NCBI GenBank assembly: GCA_946902985.2
Contig: OX336389.2
Location: 1,288,846,792 to 1,288,910,791 of the forward strand
Source of the DNA: Meconema thalassinum
Taxonomy: Eukaryota; Arthropoda; Insecta; Orthoptera; Tettigoniidae
Direction of reading: 5' to 3'
DNA length: 64,000 nucleotides
Part shown: positions 36,600 to 47,945 of the stretch, in pieces
Layout of the letters: the number at the start of each line of letters is the position of its first letter
How positions within the stretch are numbered: position 1 is the stretch's first letter
Translations under genes and position numbers: made by a program
Notes under the pieces: generated by a model
Database searches by the model: none
What the model saw: the letters and a program-made list of their open reading frames with translations, nothing else
What the model was told of the DNA's origin: nothing

Positions 36600-38629
36600 A
36601 TGTGGCTGCTGCAATGGAACTGTCGGAGTGTGGTAAATAAGAAGCATGAATTGCTTCATTTAATATCGACATATCACCCTGAGATCGTATTTATCCAAGA
36701 AACGTGGCTATACCCACATTATCGTTTTCAAATTCCCAATTATACAGTCTTTCGTGAAGATGGTCCGGGATACGGAGGCTTAATAACCCTCTGTAAAACG
36801 GATTTACAAATAACTCCGCTGTCTTTGCCTTATCAACTCCCTTTTTGTTATCATCAATTTTTTCGGGTGGGGGATATATATGTGAGTCATATCTATTGCC
36901 CACCACGTGTTCAGGGCACGCAACAACAGTGGCACATGTATTTTAAATATGTGGCACAAAGATCTAAGCATGCTATTCTAGGAGATTTTAATGCACACCA
37001 TGGACTCTGGGGCAGTGAACGAATTAATGCTAAAGGTAGACATATTGCTCATGCGATTTCCACATTTTCCTTAAATGTGTTAAACGACGGTTCTCCTACG
37101 CGATTGACACCCCCAGGCAGTCCAAAAAGTGTGGTAGATTTAACTATCACTACCCCGGTCTTGTCGCATAAATTAGATTGGAGCACGATCGGGGACACGC
37201 ATCAGAGCGATCACTTCCCTATTTTAATTTTTTATGATCGCACTGGGGTAGCACCATCGATACACCGGGGCACTAAAATAACTCGTTCCTTAAAATACTT
37301 TGATTTCGACCTCTTTCAGACATTCATTCAGGATAATCTGGGTCGCATTCAACCCCTCCCACGTCAGAAATACTCTCTTTTGTATCACCTTATTCAGCAA
37401 TATTTGGATTGTTATCACCCGAAGCGTCCAATTCCGTATAGTAGGTTCCAACGCCCTGGGACTATACAGGGGTGGGATGCAGAGTGCGCCTTACTAGTAA
37501 AAAGACGGAAGGCGTGTTTACGAAAATATCGGAAACATGGTACACATGACAATTATATCTTGTATAAGCGCGTCACAGCCACGATCCAACGAGTATTTAA
37601 TGAAAAGAGACGCGACGCATGGAAGAATCACATCAGCTCATTAAATGCTACAACCTCTTTAACTAAGTTATGGTCTACCATCAAAAGTTTGTCCAATACT
37701 CGTTATATGGGGCCGCCTACAGGCCTTAGCCGGTAGGGTTTTCAAGAATTTTATATAAATCTTACGCCAGATACAGTTATCAATACGGGCCCGTTTCCGT
37801 CAGATCATTTCAATGTTTTACTGCAACCTATAACGCACGTGGAAATTCAATCTGCCCTGCGAGGTACGAAATCGACAAGTCCTGGTGTAGATTCCATAAC
37901 ATATCAGATGGTTGCCTATCTCCCTGACAAGGCAATGGAGATGCTTATTTCTGTATATAATGAAGTATTACGTTTTGGCACGTTTCCCATTGAGTGGAAT
38001 ATCTTTGAGGTCCTGCCTATCTTAAAAATCTCGAAGGACGCACGCGACCCTCAGAATTATCGTGGGATCAATTTAGGCTCCTGTGTGAGGAAGGTATTTC
38101 AAAAAGTATTATTGAAACGTTTGCAATGGTGCATGGAATATTACAACTTATTCTCTAAGTATCAATTCGCATTTCGTAAACGTAGCAGTACTGTAGATGC
38201 TATTTCGATTTTCTTAACTGATGTGTTATTAGCTAAAGGACGCAAACATCATACTATTGCTGTTTGTCTGGATATTAAGGGGGCGTACGATGCCTTAGAT
38301 CCCATGATTTTACAACGGAAACTGCAGGAGCTTCAGTTCCCCTCTCCATTTCTTTGTATTGTTCACAATTTTTTAACTCATCGGCGTCTCATATTACGTA
38401 CCCCCGAGGGGATGCTGGACCACCGTCAGACGTCTCAGGGCTTGCCGCAAGGGGACATACTTAGTGGTTTTCTGTTTTCCATTTACACTCAACAATTAGA
38501 AGCGGTGATTTTGCCTTATGCCCGTATCATACAATATGCGGATGATTTTATGATTTATTGTTCCCGTGACACTTTACATCAATGTCGAACAGATTTATAT
38601 CTTGCATTAACTCTAGCCCATGAATGGCT
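36600..38629 (+). pseudogene. I-like LINE ORF2, endonuclease and RT (5' part)
   Basis: Starts at ATG 36600, 71 bases after ORF1. The endonuclease has LLQWNCRSV, FIQETW, GDFNAHHGLWGS and SDHFPI. One TAG (37734-37736) interrupts the linker; otherwise the frame is continuous into the RT, with NYRGINLGS, YQFAFRKRSSTVDA, CLDIKGAYDALD, GLPQGDILS and QYADDFMIY. It breaks at codon AHEWL, where the CR1-like LINE starts at 38630, and the RT thumb resumes at about 42896. Confidence 0.85.
38624..38629. repeat. Target-site duplication of the nested CR1-like LINE, left
   Basis: ATGGCT, repeated at 42891-42896. Short, but positioned exactly at both breaks of the host reading frame. Confidence 0.7.
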
Positions 38630-38632
38630 AAG

Positions 38633-39667
38633 ATGGCGACAAGTAACAAATCAACCGAGTGCGGTCAGTGTGAAAAATGTATAACTGATAATGAAGATTA
38701 CATAAATTGTGATGGGGAATGTGGTAAATCATACCACAGAACCTGTGTTAACATAAAGAAGAAAGTTTTTAACCGACTTTTGTCCGACAAGGCCAAGCAA
38801 TGGTATTGTGTCGTGTGCAGTGCAATGAGTAATAAGTCAACTACGGATGAGGTTTCTAAAATCGCCGCGCCAGACGAGAATGTAAGTAAATCAGATTTAC
38901 ACGATCTTGTTTGTGAAATCAACCTCCGACTGACAAAACTCGAAAACATTGAAAAGACTCAGAATGACATGCTTAAGTCCGTGACATACTTTTCTGATTG
39001 TTTTGATGGTATGAAAAGTGACATTTCAACTGCCGCACAAACTCTGAAGCAAGCCTTGTCAGAAATAACAAAGCTCAGCCAAAGAGTTTGTGAGTTAGAG
39101 AAGGATAAGAATATCGTCTGCAGTGAGGTCAAATTGTTAAAGCAAGAGAATCTCGAGCTTCAACAGTACGTTCGGCGAAACAACTTAGAGCTTCATGGCG
39201 TGCCGCACACTTCAAACGAAAACCCCGTTCAAATTGTCAAGACTATCGCTGATCAATTGGGTGTCACAGTTGTTGAGTCCGATATTGACGCCTGCCATCG
39301 GCTACCACACAGCAGAGAAGGTCTTCCACCTCCTTTACTAGTAAAATTCTGCAGCCGGCTAAAAAAAGACGCAATTCTAAAAGGCAAAAGATCCAAACCC
39401 AACCTGAACTCAAGTGATGCAGGAATCAATGGAAGGGCTAGGCCTATCTACATTAACGAGCATTTGACGCCAGCAAATAAAGTACTTCACAAACAGGCAA
39501 GAGACCTCCGTAATTTAGGTTTTAAATACGTCTGGACCCGGGACTGCAAAATATTCGTTCGTAGATCAGATGGTGACAAGGCTGTCAGGATCAGCTCAGC
39601 AGAAGACATTGAAAGGCTAGTAAGAGACTCTTCCAATAAAAAGGCTCAGCCATCCCATTCACAGTAA
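38633..39667 (+). CDS. LINE ORF1 with PHD-like zinc finger, coiled coil and FP25K-like domain
   Basis: An intact 344-residue frame from ATG 38633. The target-site duplication adds an in-frame ATG at 38624. Residues about 8-60 form a PHD-like C4HC3 finger (CGQCEKC, CDGECGKSYHRTC, WYCVVC). Residues about 85-185 are coiled coil (LTKLENIEKTQ..., ELEKDKNIVCSEVKLLKQE). The C-terminal part (RRNNLELHGVP, DACHRLPHS, VKFCSRLKKDAIL, YINEHLTPANK) resembles the baculovirus FP25K-like domain found in ORF1 of CR1-type LINEs. Probable role: binding element RNA or chromatin. Confidence 0.8.
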   Translation: MATSNKSTECGQCEKCITDNEDYINCDGECGKSYHRTCVNIKKKVFNRLLSDKAKQWYCVVCSAMSNKSTTDEVSKIAAPDENVSKSDLHDLVCEINLRLTKLENIEKTQNDMLKSVTYFSDCFDGMKSDISTAAQTLKQALSEITKLSQRVCELEKDKNIVCSEVKLLKQENLELQQYVRRNNLELHGVPHTSNENPVQIVKTIADQLGVTVVESDIDACHRLPHSREGLPPPLLVKFCSRLKKDAILKGKRSKPNLNSSDAGINGRARPIYINEHLTPANKVLHKQARDLRNLGFKYVWTRDCKIFVRRSDGDKAVRISSAEDIERLVRDSSNKKAQPSHSQ

Positions 39668-39672
39668 TAAGA

Positions 39673-42600
39673 ATGAATCAAGACATGGACCTACTAGTTG
39701 ATGTTGACTTACACTCATCAATAGATGAGCGTAAATATGACTGTATCCACGACTACATAGCAGACACTAAAAATGAGGTTAGCCAAATCAAGTGTCTTTA
39801 CGTGAATAGCAGAAGCCTAAAAATAAACTAGAAGATATCGAGATACTAATACATATTGTGGAAAATCTAGATGTCATAGTGGTAACCGAGACTTGGGTAA
39901 AAAGTAATGAAGCTAAATACTTCAACCTAAACAACTATTCTGTTGCATTTGTACACAGAGACAATCAGGATGGTGGAGGTGTGGGAGTTTATGTACACAA
40001 AAAATGGAATACAAAAGTTCTTAACCTAGTTGAGAGTAACCATAGCTTGATCCAGTTAGAGCTCATAAGAAATGATACTGTTCGTTTCAATAACCTGCAT
40101 ACTATTAATATAATTGCAGTATATAATCCAAACATAAATAACGCAACAAAATTCATGCAATCTTTAGAGCACATTCTCTCGAAAAACAATGCCAATCTTT
40201 CCTTATGCATTGGTGATACAAATATTAACTTATTAAACAAAAATAATGTAACCAAATCATACCTCAATCTACTATCAAGCTATGGTTTCACACAAGGCAA
40301 TACTCGCTATCCAACAAGAATAAGTGAATCAACAAGTACACTCCTTGATCAGGTGGCCACTAATAACTGTAAATATGCCTATAGAATAAGCAATATAAAT
40401 AGTGATATTAGTGATCATAATATCTTGTAACTGAGATTTTCTGGTCAAACTACTATCCAGGCAAAAGCCCAATCTCGAACATGACATTTAAATACGCCCC
40501 CAACAAGCAAAGGTCTAGTTCAAAAAACGTGAATAAAAATTACCGGTACATGAACAAAAACAAATTCTCTAATGATCTCAATCAAATAGACTGCTTAGAT
40601 GATCTAAACGAAACTTACATCGCCATGAAACACAAAATCTTGACACAGACACCCAACAAAGAAAACACTGACTCACCTTTGAGGGAAATACACCAGAACC
40701 ACAAAAACCCATGGATAACAACAGAATTAATTCAACTAATAAAACAAAGGGACCTACTACATGCTAAACTTAAAACTAGCATTCACAGAAACAATAACCT
40801 CTTAAAGGAAGAGCACATAATATGTAGGAACAAAGTGACAGCTTTAAAACGGAAACTGAAATCCTCATACTATGAACACAAATTAACATTGAATGCCAAT
40901 AGCATAAAAGATACTTGGAAAGTAATCAATGAAATGATCTACAACCGCACAACTGAAAACAAAGATGGTCCCAGTGAGATAATAATTGACGGTAAATCTT
41001 TCACAGGAAAAGAAAATATTTGCAATGCTCTAAACACTCACTTTATAAACATAGCACACAAATTAGCCATAAACATCCCCCCAGGGAAGAACGTTAATGA
41101 AATTAATGTCAACATAGATTCCATATTTATGACCCCGACTAATGAGATGGAAATTCGCAATATTATATTAAGCCTTAAAATGAAAAGTAGCCAAGACAAA
41201 GATGGTATGTCAGTGAAATTGTTAAAAAACTCCATTGACATGCTAAGTAGCCCACTAACTACTTTAATAAATGTATCGTTAGAGACTGGTCTGGTGCCTG
41301 ATGATCTAAAAATAGCACGAGTCATACCAGTCTATAAAGGAGGTGACAAAAGCAATCCGGACAATTACAGGCCCATTTCCATCCTCCCACCCATATCCAA
41401 GGTACTCGAAACAGTAGTAAAAAACAGAATTGTTAATTTCTTAAATAAAAATGATTACTTCTACAAAGGGCAATATGGATTCCGAGAAAACTCAAGCACA
41501 GAAATAGCCACAATTGATATTATCTCTAACTTGCAGGATGTCTTAGACAATAAGATGACAGCGAGTGGCCTTTTCATAGACCTGAGAAAGGCGTTTGATA
41601 CTGTTGACCATGAAATTCTCTCAGGGAAACTTGATAAAGCAGGTATTCGAGGAGTAGCTTGGACATGGTTTAAAAATTACCTATCTAATCGTAAGCAGTA
41701 TATTGAAATAAATGGCTACAGAAGTGAGGAAGTTAATATTACCCACGGTGTGCCCCAAGGATCAATACTGGGTCCTTCCCTCTTCTTAGTATATATTAAT
41801 GACATAGCAACACTCCGTTTTCATGGTAATATAACGTTGTTTGCAGATGACTTAAGCATCTTTTACAATGCGTACACCACCAACACGCTGATTACACACA
41901 TGCAGGAGGACATGAATACCATACTTGGCTGGACCCAGTCAAATAAATTAACAATAAATGAAGATAAAACAAATTATTTAATAATATCAAAGCGTAGAAC
42001 AAAGTTAGACATCACTCAGAATATAATGCTGAATGGAAAAGCAGTTAAAAGGGTCTCATCTGTCAAATACCTAGGCTTAATAATAGATGAAAATCTCTCC
42101 TGGCAAAAGCACATTGATGCATTAGTAAAAAAAATATCACCTGCCGCTGGGATGATAAAAAAATTGAGCTACTATATCCCAAAATATCTACTCAGGAAAG
42201 TGTATTTTTCCTTAATCCATAGCCACTTACAATATTTGAATACAATTTGGATAAAATGCTCAAATTACCTAAAAAAGGAAATTGAGGTAATTCAGAATAG
42301 AGCCATAAGAAATATTTATAACTACCCTTTTTTAACACCAACCAAACACCTTTATATTACGAGTAAAATTCAACCAGTAGCCCTAAATGCAGAAATCAAA
42401 TCAAATGTCCTAATATACCAAATCCTACACAACAGAATACACACAAATTTAAACTTCACTAAACAATCTGATTTACACGCTTACAAAACTAGACATGCAG
42501 ATGACATAACACTTTTCCATATCAATTCCAAACAATATGGCAGTAATAGCATTAAGTATAGTGCCTTTGTAAAATTCAATGGACTACCAGAAAATATAAA

Positions 42601-42676
42601 AATTGCACCTAGCCTACCAATCTTTAAAAGGAGGCTAAAACAGTTTATGTGGAATGATTATAAAATGTCAGTTTGA
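39673..42676 (+). pseudogene. LINE ORF2, endonuclease-reverse transcriptase with two frameshifts
   Basis: ATG 39673 lies five bases after the ORF1 stop. A one-base loss in an A-run at about 39818-39827 and a second shift near 40418-40433 divide it into three frames; the last (40481-42676) is open for 731 codons. Endonuclease: VVTETWVKSNE, GGGVGVYVHKKW, CIGDTNINLL and SDHNI. RT: NYRPISILPPISKVLE, QYGFRENSSTEIA, IDLRKAFDTVDH, GVPQGSILGPSLF, LFADD and YLGLIIDENLSW. A C-terminal domain of about 180 residues follows. Only two small breaks separate it from a complete enzyme. Confidence 0.85.
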
Positions 42677-42890
42677 AGAAATTTCATAATCTGAGAAGAC
42701 AAAAGAAGAACATATTGTGTACAAAAACTTATGAAAGCTACAAAATGTTGTATATATTTTCATACTGAAAACTTTGTAAACTAAACATTGTATTGTAATT
42801 TGTCGCCAACAAGATAAAACTGTACAATTCCTTTGTATATGAGTCCTTGACTCGTTAAGGGATTAATAAAATGCATTATTATTATTAATC

Positions 42891-43591
42891 ATGGCTTGGA
42901 AACATCTCCGGGTAAGAACTCTGCTATAATTTTCAAACATCAACGGCGGTACGATCAGACCCCTATTTTATTTCGACAAGGTACCATAGATGGTGTGCGC
43001 AATATCAAATATTTAGGCATTTATATTGACGATAAACTCCGGTGGACACGGCAGGTACAATATCTTGAAGTTAAAATCGAAAAACGGTTACAGGTCCTTC
43101 GTGCTTTGACAAGGCGTCGTTGGGGTGCGGACCCCGCTTTATTATTGACAGTGTACAAGAACATTATTCGTTCACAATTAGATTACGCCAGTTTCTTTTA
43201 CGATCTAATGGCGAACAGTCACTTGTTAATGTTAGATAGACTACAATATAAAGCCATCTGCATAATTCTAGGGGCTTTGGCCTCCACCCCCACGAGTGCA
43301 TTGTTGGTGGAAGCCGGTGAGTTACCCTTATCACAACGACGCACATTTATAGCGGGTAAATATTTAGCCTACAAATTGTCGTTAGTGGCGTCTTCGATTA
43401 TCTCTAAATTACAACTTCTGACGGAATATTACGCACGAAATCGTTTAGATCGCTCACATAAACCGGCACTTGTCATGGCTTATGAGATTTTACAACCCTT
43501 CAGGAAGGATGTGTTACAAACCCGTTTAGCACTTCCATATACAATCCCATACAGGGTTTTGCATACCCAACCTAAGATTCTGCATTATTCC
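42891..43591 (+). pseudogene. I-like LINE ORF2, RT thumb and connection (middle part)
   Basis: Resumes the host ORF2 after the nested LINE: SPGKNSAIIF, VRNIKYLGIYIDDKLRW and YASFFYDLM motifs. The frame is offset by one base from the left half at the junction, so the join is not perfectly clean. It stays open to 43591, where ATTCC (43587-43591) marks the copia insertion. Confidence 0.8.
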
Positions 43592-43790
43592 TGTTAATAT
43601 TTGAAAGAAAAATAGCACAGTAGCGCCACCTGGTGAAATAGACATGTACAATAAAGAAGAAAAAAAAAAAGACGAGTCAGTGCAAAGTCTGTGCGTGTTC
43701 GCGTGACATGTGACAAGCATCTCAAAAGATGATTTGTATTTTGTATTGTATTTCTCACTTGATAAATAAAGTTTTACATTAAAACTAACA
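43592..43790 (+). repeat. Copia 5' LTR
   Basis: 199 bases, TG...CA, with an AATAAAG polyadenylation-type signal near its 3' end. It matches 47946-48160 at every aligned base outside the A-tract. Confidence 0.95.
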
Positions 43791-43804
43791 GGTTATGGAC
43801 CCAG
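43791..43804 (+). promoter_or_regulatory. Copia primer binding site, half-tRNA type
   Basis: GGTTATGGACCCAG directly follows the 5' LTR. It matches, with one mismatch, the complement of the anticodon-loop region of initiator tRNA-Met (GGTTATGGGCCCAG). Drosophila copia is known to prime from an internal fragment of that tRNA. Confidence 0.7.
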
Positions 43805-43898
43805 GCCACGTGTAAATGGTATTATCTCGTGAGTGGATCCGAAGCTGAGCGCCTGTGGAACACGTGCTGTATTTTTTGTGAGTAAGGATAACCTCAAA

Positions 43899-46800
43899 AT
43901 GGCAGCCGGCAGTGACTACAAAGTTCAAGTGGATAAACTTGAAGGACCTGAAGACTGGGCAAAGTGGAAATGGCATGTGTTGATGGTTTTGCGGTCGTAT
44001 GAACTGGAAAATATTGTTGATGGTTCGAAAAAGTGTCCTGTGTTGCCGGCAGATGCAACTGCGCAACAAAAAGCGGCATATAAGCAGTGGTTGAAAGAAG
44101 ACGCGAAAGCGGCCAGTTTGCTAGCAGGTGCGCTAGGAAAATCTGTTGCCGAGCTCGTGTTGACGTGCACCAATGCCAGTGAAATTTGGACAAAATTGAG
44201 CGCACGGTTCGAACGAAGCAGTACGCAGCGACTGAACATGTTGATCGAGTCATTCTTCCGAGTGACACGTGACGACAAGGAGGACATCAGCACCCATGTC
44301 GCGAAGTTACAGAAGCTTTATCAGGATCTGAACGACGAACTACAAAAGCACAACGAAAACACGTTATCTGAAAGGATTTTGAACGGTCGAATTTTATCCA
44401 CGCTGGGAAAAGAATATGATAATTTCAAGGATGTGTGGGACACGATTCCGACGGAAAATCAAACTGTGAACTTGTTGATTGAAAAATTGTGCACGATTGA
44501 ACTGCGTGACCAAGGAAACGTGGAATCGACTGCGTTTGTGGTACGTAGTGCTCCCAAGAAGCATTCCCAGTATGGCAGTGGCAAAGGCAGTGCTGATGAC
44601 AAGTCGAAGAAAAATGTTCAACGAGTAAAGCAGAAGTTTCCATGTTTCAAATGTAAGGAATTGGGCCATTGGGCAAGTGAATGTCCAGTGAAGAAGAAAG
44701 AGGGTGACACTAGAAACAAAAATAAGGAGAACAATGCTTCGTTTCTGACACATGCGATGAGTGCGTTAGACGGCGACTTTGTTCAAGCCGACGAGTGGTA
44801 CTGCGACAGTGGCGCCACAAATCACATCACCGCGAACAAACAGTATTTTACAACATACGTCAGGTTTGCTGCTCCAGAGAAGATTTTGCTAGGAAAACGA
44901 GGTGTGAGCATGCTAGCTCACGGCAAAGGAACTGTAAACATTCAAGTGCGGCTGAACAACGCTTGGTTAAGTGCTGAGATGACTGAAGTTTTGTATGTTC
45001 CCGATGCAATGGCTCATCTGTTTTCTGTGAAAGCTGCTGCAAGGAAAGGTTTTTGTGCAAGACTTGACGACCTAACTGTTAGAATTGAAGACAAGGTTAC
45101 TGGAAAGGCGATGATGGCTGGACGTGTGATTCATGGCCTGTATGTACTTGACATGCGCGTCGTGAAACCGGCGCAACCCATTCAAGTGAATTTAGCTACA
45201 TCGTCGGACAAACTGCAGATCTACCATGAACGATTTGGTCATCAACACAAAGCGCATGTCAAGAATGTACTGAAGCAGATGAACATCAATGTAGACATGT
45301 GTAAAGAGGATTTCTGCGATGGATGTGCACTGGGAAAAATGCATCGACTGCCATTCAAGACACGAATGATTCGACCAACAGCCACCGGTGAACAAATCCA
45401 CGCCGATGTGAATGGACCAATGTCTACTGAATCTCTTGGAAAGGCACGCTACTACGTATGTTTCAAGGATGATTTCAGCAAGTTTCGACGAGTTTTCTTT
45501 TTAAAGCACAAAAGTGAAGTGTACACCGTTCTGGAACAGTTCCTGAATGAAGCCAAAACAAATGGACACGTCGTGAAGCTGTTCAGGTGTGATGGAGGAA
45601 AAGAATTTGATAACAAGAAGGTTTCTGAACTACTAGCAAGCAGAGGCATAGAACAAAGCATTACTACGCCATACACACCACAACAAAACGGAGTTGCGGA
45701 ACGTGAAAATCGGACGATTGTGGAGTGCGCAAAATCTATGCTGAATCCCAGCAAGTTAACGAAAAAACTTTGGGCTGAAGCCTGCAACACTGCGGTGTAC
45801 CTCCTGAATCGCACTGGGAAGTCATCGATTGAAAACAAATCTCCCTATGAATTGTGGTATGGACGACCAGTGGGAAGTTTCAGTCATCTGAAGATCTTCG
45901 GAACAGAATGCTACGTGCATATCGACAAGAATTTTCGCTCAAAGTTCGACGACAAAGCTGTTTTTGGACATCTGGTTGGGTACGTGAACGACAGGGATGG
46001 ATTTAGAGTCTGGATTCCAACTCAGGGAAAGGTTGTTCTAAGCCATGATGTGAAATTCAAACCTGAAGTTGTCTGCAATCTGCGCGCCAACGCCGGAAAG
46101 GTTGAAGTCACGCTTGAAGAACGTGTGGAGAGGAATCAGTCTAATTCATCGTCTGATGTAGGCCTACAGAGGAGGTCAGAGTCAGATGAGAACTTAAGCG
46201 AAATTGAAGATTTTGCTTCGGCATCCAGTTCCGGAGGAAGCGAAGATGAGGAAGAAGGAGAGACTGAAGAAAGAAGGAAAAGCAAACGTGAAAGTAAGAA
46301 GCCATCGTGGATGATCAGTGGAAATTACATGTACATGGCTGGACCATCTATCGCTGAAAAGAATCCTGACTCATACTCTGAAGTGCTGCAGTCTAGTGAT
46401 AAAAATCAGTGGCTGAAAGCAATTAATGAAGAATTGGAGTCCTTAAAGGAAAATGATACCTGGAAATTGGTTGAGCGTCCAAATGGTACACGGGTCCTGA
46501 AAAATCGGTGGGTTCTTCGACAGAAGACAACGGACAGTGGAGAAGTTCGCTTCAAGGCACGATTGGTAGCCAAAGGCTATGCGCAACAGCAAGGAATCGA
46601 TTATGAAGAAACATTCAGCCCTGTTGCACGGTATGATACCATTCGAGCTCTGTTGGCAGTAGCTGTTGAAAAGGAGATGAAACTTGGTCAATTTGATGTC
46701 AAGACGGCCTTCTTGAACGGCGAGCTTGAAGAAGATGTGTTCATGGAACAGCCAGAAGGTCATCAGGACGGTACTGGCCGAGTGTGTCATCTAAAGAGAA

Positions 46801-47879
46801 GCTTATATGGTTTAAAACAGGCTCCACGCTGCTGGAACAAGCGTTTCAAGAAATTCATGGAGAAAGCTGGATTCAAAAACAGCAAAGCTGATCCTTGTCT
46901 CTTTTACAGCAACAAAAATGGAAAGTGGTTGGCTGTTGTAATCTTTGTGGATGATGGTCTGGTAATTGGCAATGAAGAAGACATCGAGCAGTTCATGGAA
47001 AAACTTCAGCAGGAATTTCACACGACCAGAGGATCTCTCAACAATTTCCTGGGCATGAAGATACAAGAAAACCATGATGGATCAATTGCAATCAGTCAAG
47101 AGGATTACACGAGGAAAATCATAGAAAAATTTGGAATGGCCGAGTCAAATGGAGTGTCTACCCCAGTTGGACGCGAAGAAAGTGAAGACGGAGAAAAGGT
47201 TTCGGCCAGGGTTCCTTATCGTGAGGCGGTGGGATCCTTGATGTACCTGACTACTGCTACTCGTCCAGATATCGCATTCGCGGTCAACAAAGCTGCTCGA
47301 GCCATGGAGAATCCTACAGTTCAAGACTGGAGTCAAGTGAAACGGATATTTCGATATTTAAAGAGCACAGTGAACCATGGAATCGTCTATAGGAAAGAGG
47401 ACGTTTTGAAGGTCTACAGTGATGCTGACTACGCCGGTGACAAGAGGACGAGACGTTCAACGACGGGTGTCATTTCGATCTACAATCATGGAGCTGTATC
47501 GTGGAGAAGTCAGTTACAGAAGTCTGTGTCAACATCGACAACTGAAGCTGAAATTGTGTCTGCAAGTGAAGGAGCAAAGGAGTTGATTTGGCTGAAAAGA
47601 CTGTTTTCTGAATTACTGGGAACTGCTGACAAACCTCCAACGCTTTACATCGACAATGCTGGTGCAGTTAAATTGGCTAAAAATCCGGAGTACCATCGAA
47701 AATCGAAGCATATTGAGGTACGTCATTTCTATGTGAGGGAAAGATTTTTGGACGGAGACCTTGAGCTGGAGCACATCGACGGGACCAATCAATTAGCTGA
47801 TCTTCTAACTAAACCTCTGGAGAGGGTCAGATTCGAGATGCTGCGTGAGAGGATTGGCGTGCAGAAGATGACATCTTAG
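43899..47879 (+). CDS. Copia Gag-Pol polyprotein
   Basis: 1326 residues from ATG 43899 (the open frame extends 22 codons upstream without an ATG). Domains in order: Gag (about 1-245); CCHC zinc knuckle C249-C252-H257-C262; protease with D303-S304-G305; GAG-pre-integrase finger (H443, H448, C473, C476); integrase DDE core D503, D565, E601 with 35 residues between the last two; an acidic/serine linker (about 745-800); RT with D933 and FVDD at 1016-1019; RNase H with D1175, E1216 and D1252. The order protease-integrase-RT-RNase H defines Ty1/copia. All catalytic residues are present and nothing is truncated. The protein should assemble virus-like particles, reverse transcribe and integrate. Confidence 0.95.
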   Translation: MAAGSDYKVQVDKLEGPEDWAKWKWHVLMVLRSYELENIVDGSKKCPVLPADATAQQKAAYKQWLKEDAKAASLLAGALGKSVAELVLTCTNASEIWTKLSARFERSSTQRLNMLIESFFRVTRDDKEDISTHVAKLQKLYQDLNDELQKHNENTLSERILNGRILSTLGKEYDNFKDVWDTIPTENQTVNLLIEKLCTIELRDQGNVESTAFVVRSAPKKHSQYGSGKGSADDKSKKNVQRVKQKFPCFKCKELGHWASECPVKKKEGDTRNKNKENNASFLTHAMSALDGDFVQADEWYCDSGATNHITANKQYFTTYVRFAAPEKILLGKRGVSMLAHGKGTVNIQVRLNNAWLSAEMTEVLYVPDAMAHLFSVKAAARKGFCARLDDLTVRIEDKVTGKAMMAGRVIHGLYVLDMRVVKPAQPIQVNLATSSDKLQIYHERFGHQHKAHVKNVLKQMNINVDMCKEDFCDGCALGKMHRLPFKTRMIRPTATGEQIHADVNGPMSTESLGKARYYVCFKDDFSKFRRVFFLKHKSEVYTVLEQFLNEAKTNGHVVKLFRCDGGKEFDNKKVSELLASRGIEQSITTPYTPQQNGVAERENRTIVECAKSMLNPSKLTKKLWAEACNTAVYLLNRTGKSSIENKSPYELWYGRPVGSFSHLKIFGTECYVHIDKNFRSKFDDKAVFGHLVGYVNDRDGFRVWIPTQGKVVLSHDVKFKPEVVCNLRANAGKVEVTLEERVERNQSNSSSDVGLQRRSESDENLSEIEDFASASSSGGSEDEEEGETEERRKSKRESKKPSWMISGNYMYMAGPSIAEKNPDSYSEVLQSSDKNQWLKAINEELESLKENDTWKLVERPNGTRVLKNRWVLRQKTTDSGEVRFKARLVAKGYAQQQGIDYEETFSPVARYDTIRALLAVAVEKEMKLGQFDVKTAFLNGELEEDVFMEQPEGHQDGTGRVCHLKRSLYGLKQAPRCWNKRFKKFMEKAGFKNSKADPCLFYSNKNGKWLAVVIFVDDGLVIGNEEDIEQFMEKLQQEFHTTRGSLNNFLGMKIQENHDGSIAISQEDYTRKIIEKFGMAESNGVSTPVGREESEDGEKVSARVPYREAVGSLMYLTTATRPDIAFAVNKAARAMENPTVQDWSQVKRIFRYLKSTVNHGIVYRKEDVLKVYSDADYAGDKRTRRSTTGVISIYNHGAVSWRSQLQKSVSTSTTEAEIVSASEGAKELIWLKRLFSELLGTADKPPTLYIDNAGAVKLAKNPEYHRKSKHIEVRHFYVRERFLDGDLELEHIDGTNQLADLLTKPLERVRFEMLRERIGVQKMTS

Positions 47880-47934
47880 AGGCTGAAAAGTGTTCAATAG
47901 TTCAACTTGTTTTTTTTTTTGTATTTGATTTTTC

Positions 47935-47945
47935 TTTGGAGGAAG
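47935..47945 (+). other. Copia polypurine tract
   Basis: GGAGGAAG lies immediately before the TG of the 3' LTR, following a T-run. This is the standard site for plus-strand DNA priming. Confidence 0.75.

Larger units (their letters stand above)
38630..42890 (+). mobile_element. CR1-like LINE, nearly complete, nested in the I-like LINE
   Basis: About 4.26 kb with ORF1 (38633-39667), ORF2 (39673-42676), a 3' UTR with two polyadenylation-like AATAAA-type motifs and an ATT-repeat tail ending at 42890. It begins only three bases before the ORF1 start codon, so the 5' UTR is missing (5' truncation). Duplication ATGGCT flanks it. It is the best copy of the family also seen at 1485-4285 and 8520-11410. 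ORF1 is intact and ORF2 has two single-base shifts. Confidence 0.85.

Noticed and set aside
43833..43898. Copia polyprotein starting 22 codons upstream
   Set aside because: The upstream part begins at a GTG, not an ATG; the first ATG is 43899.
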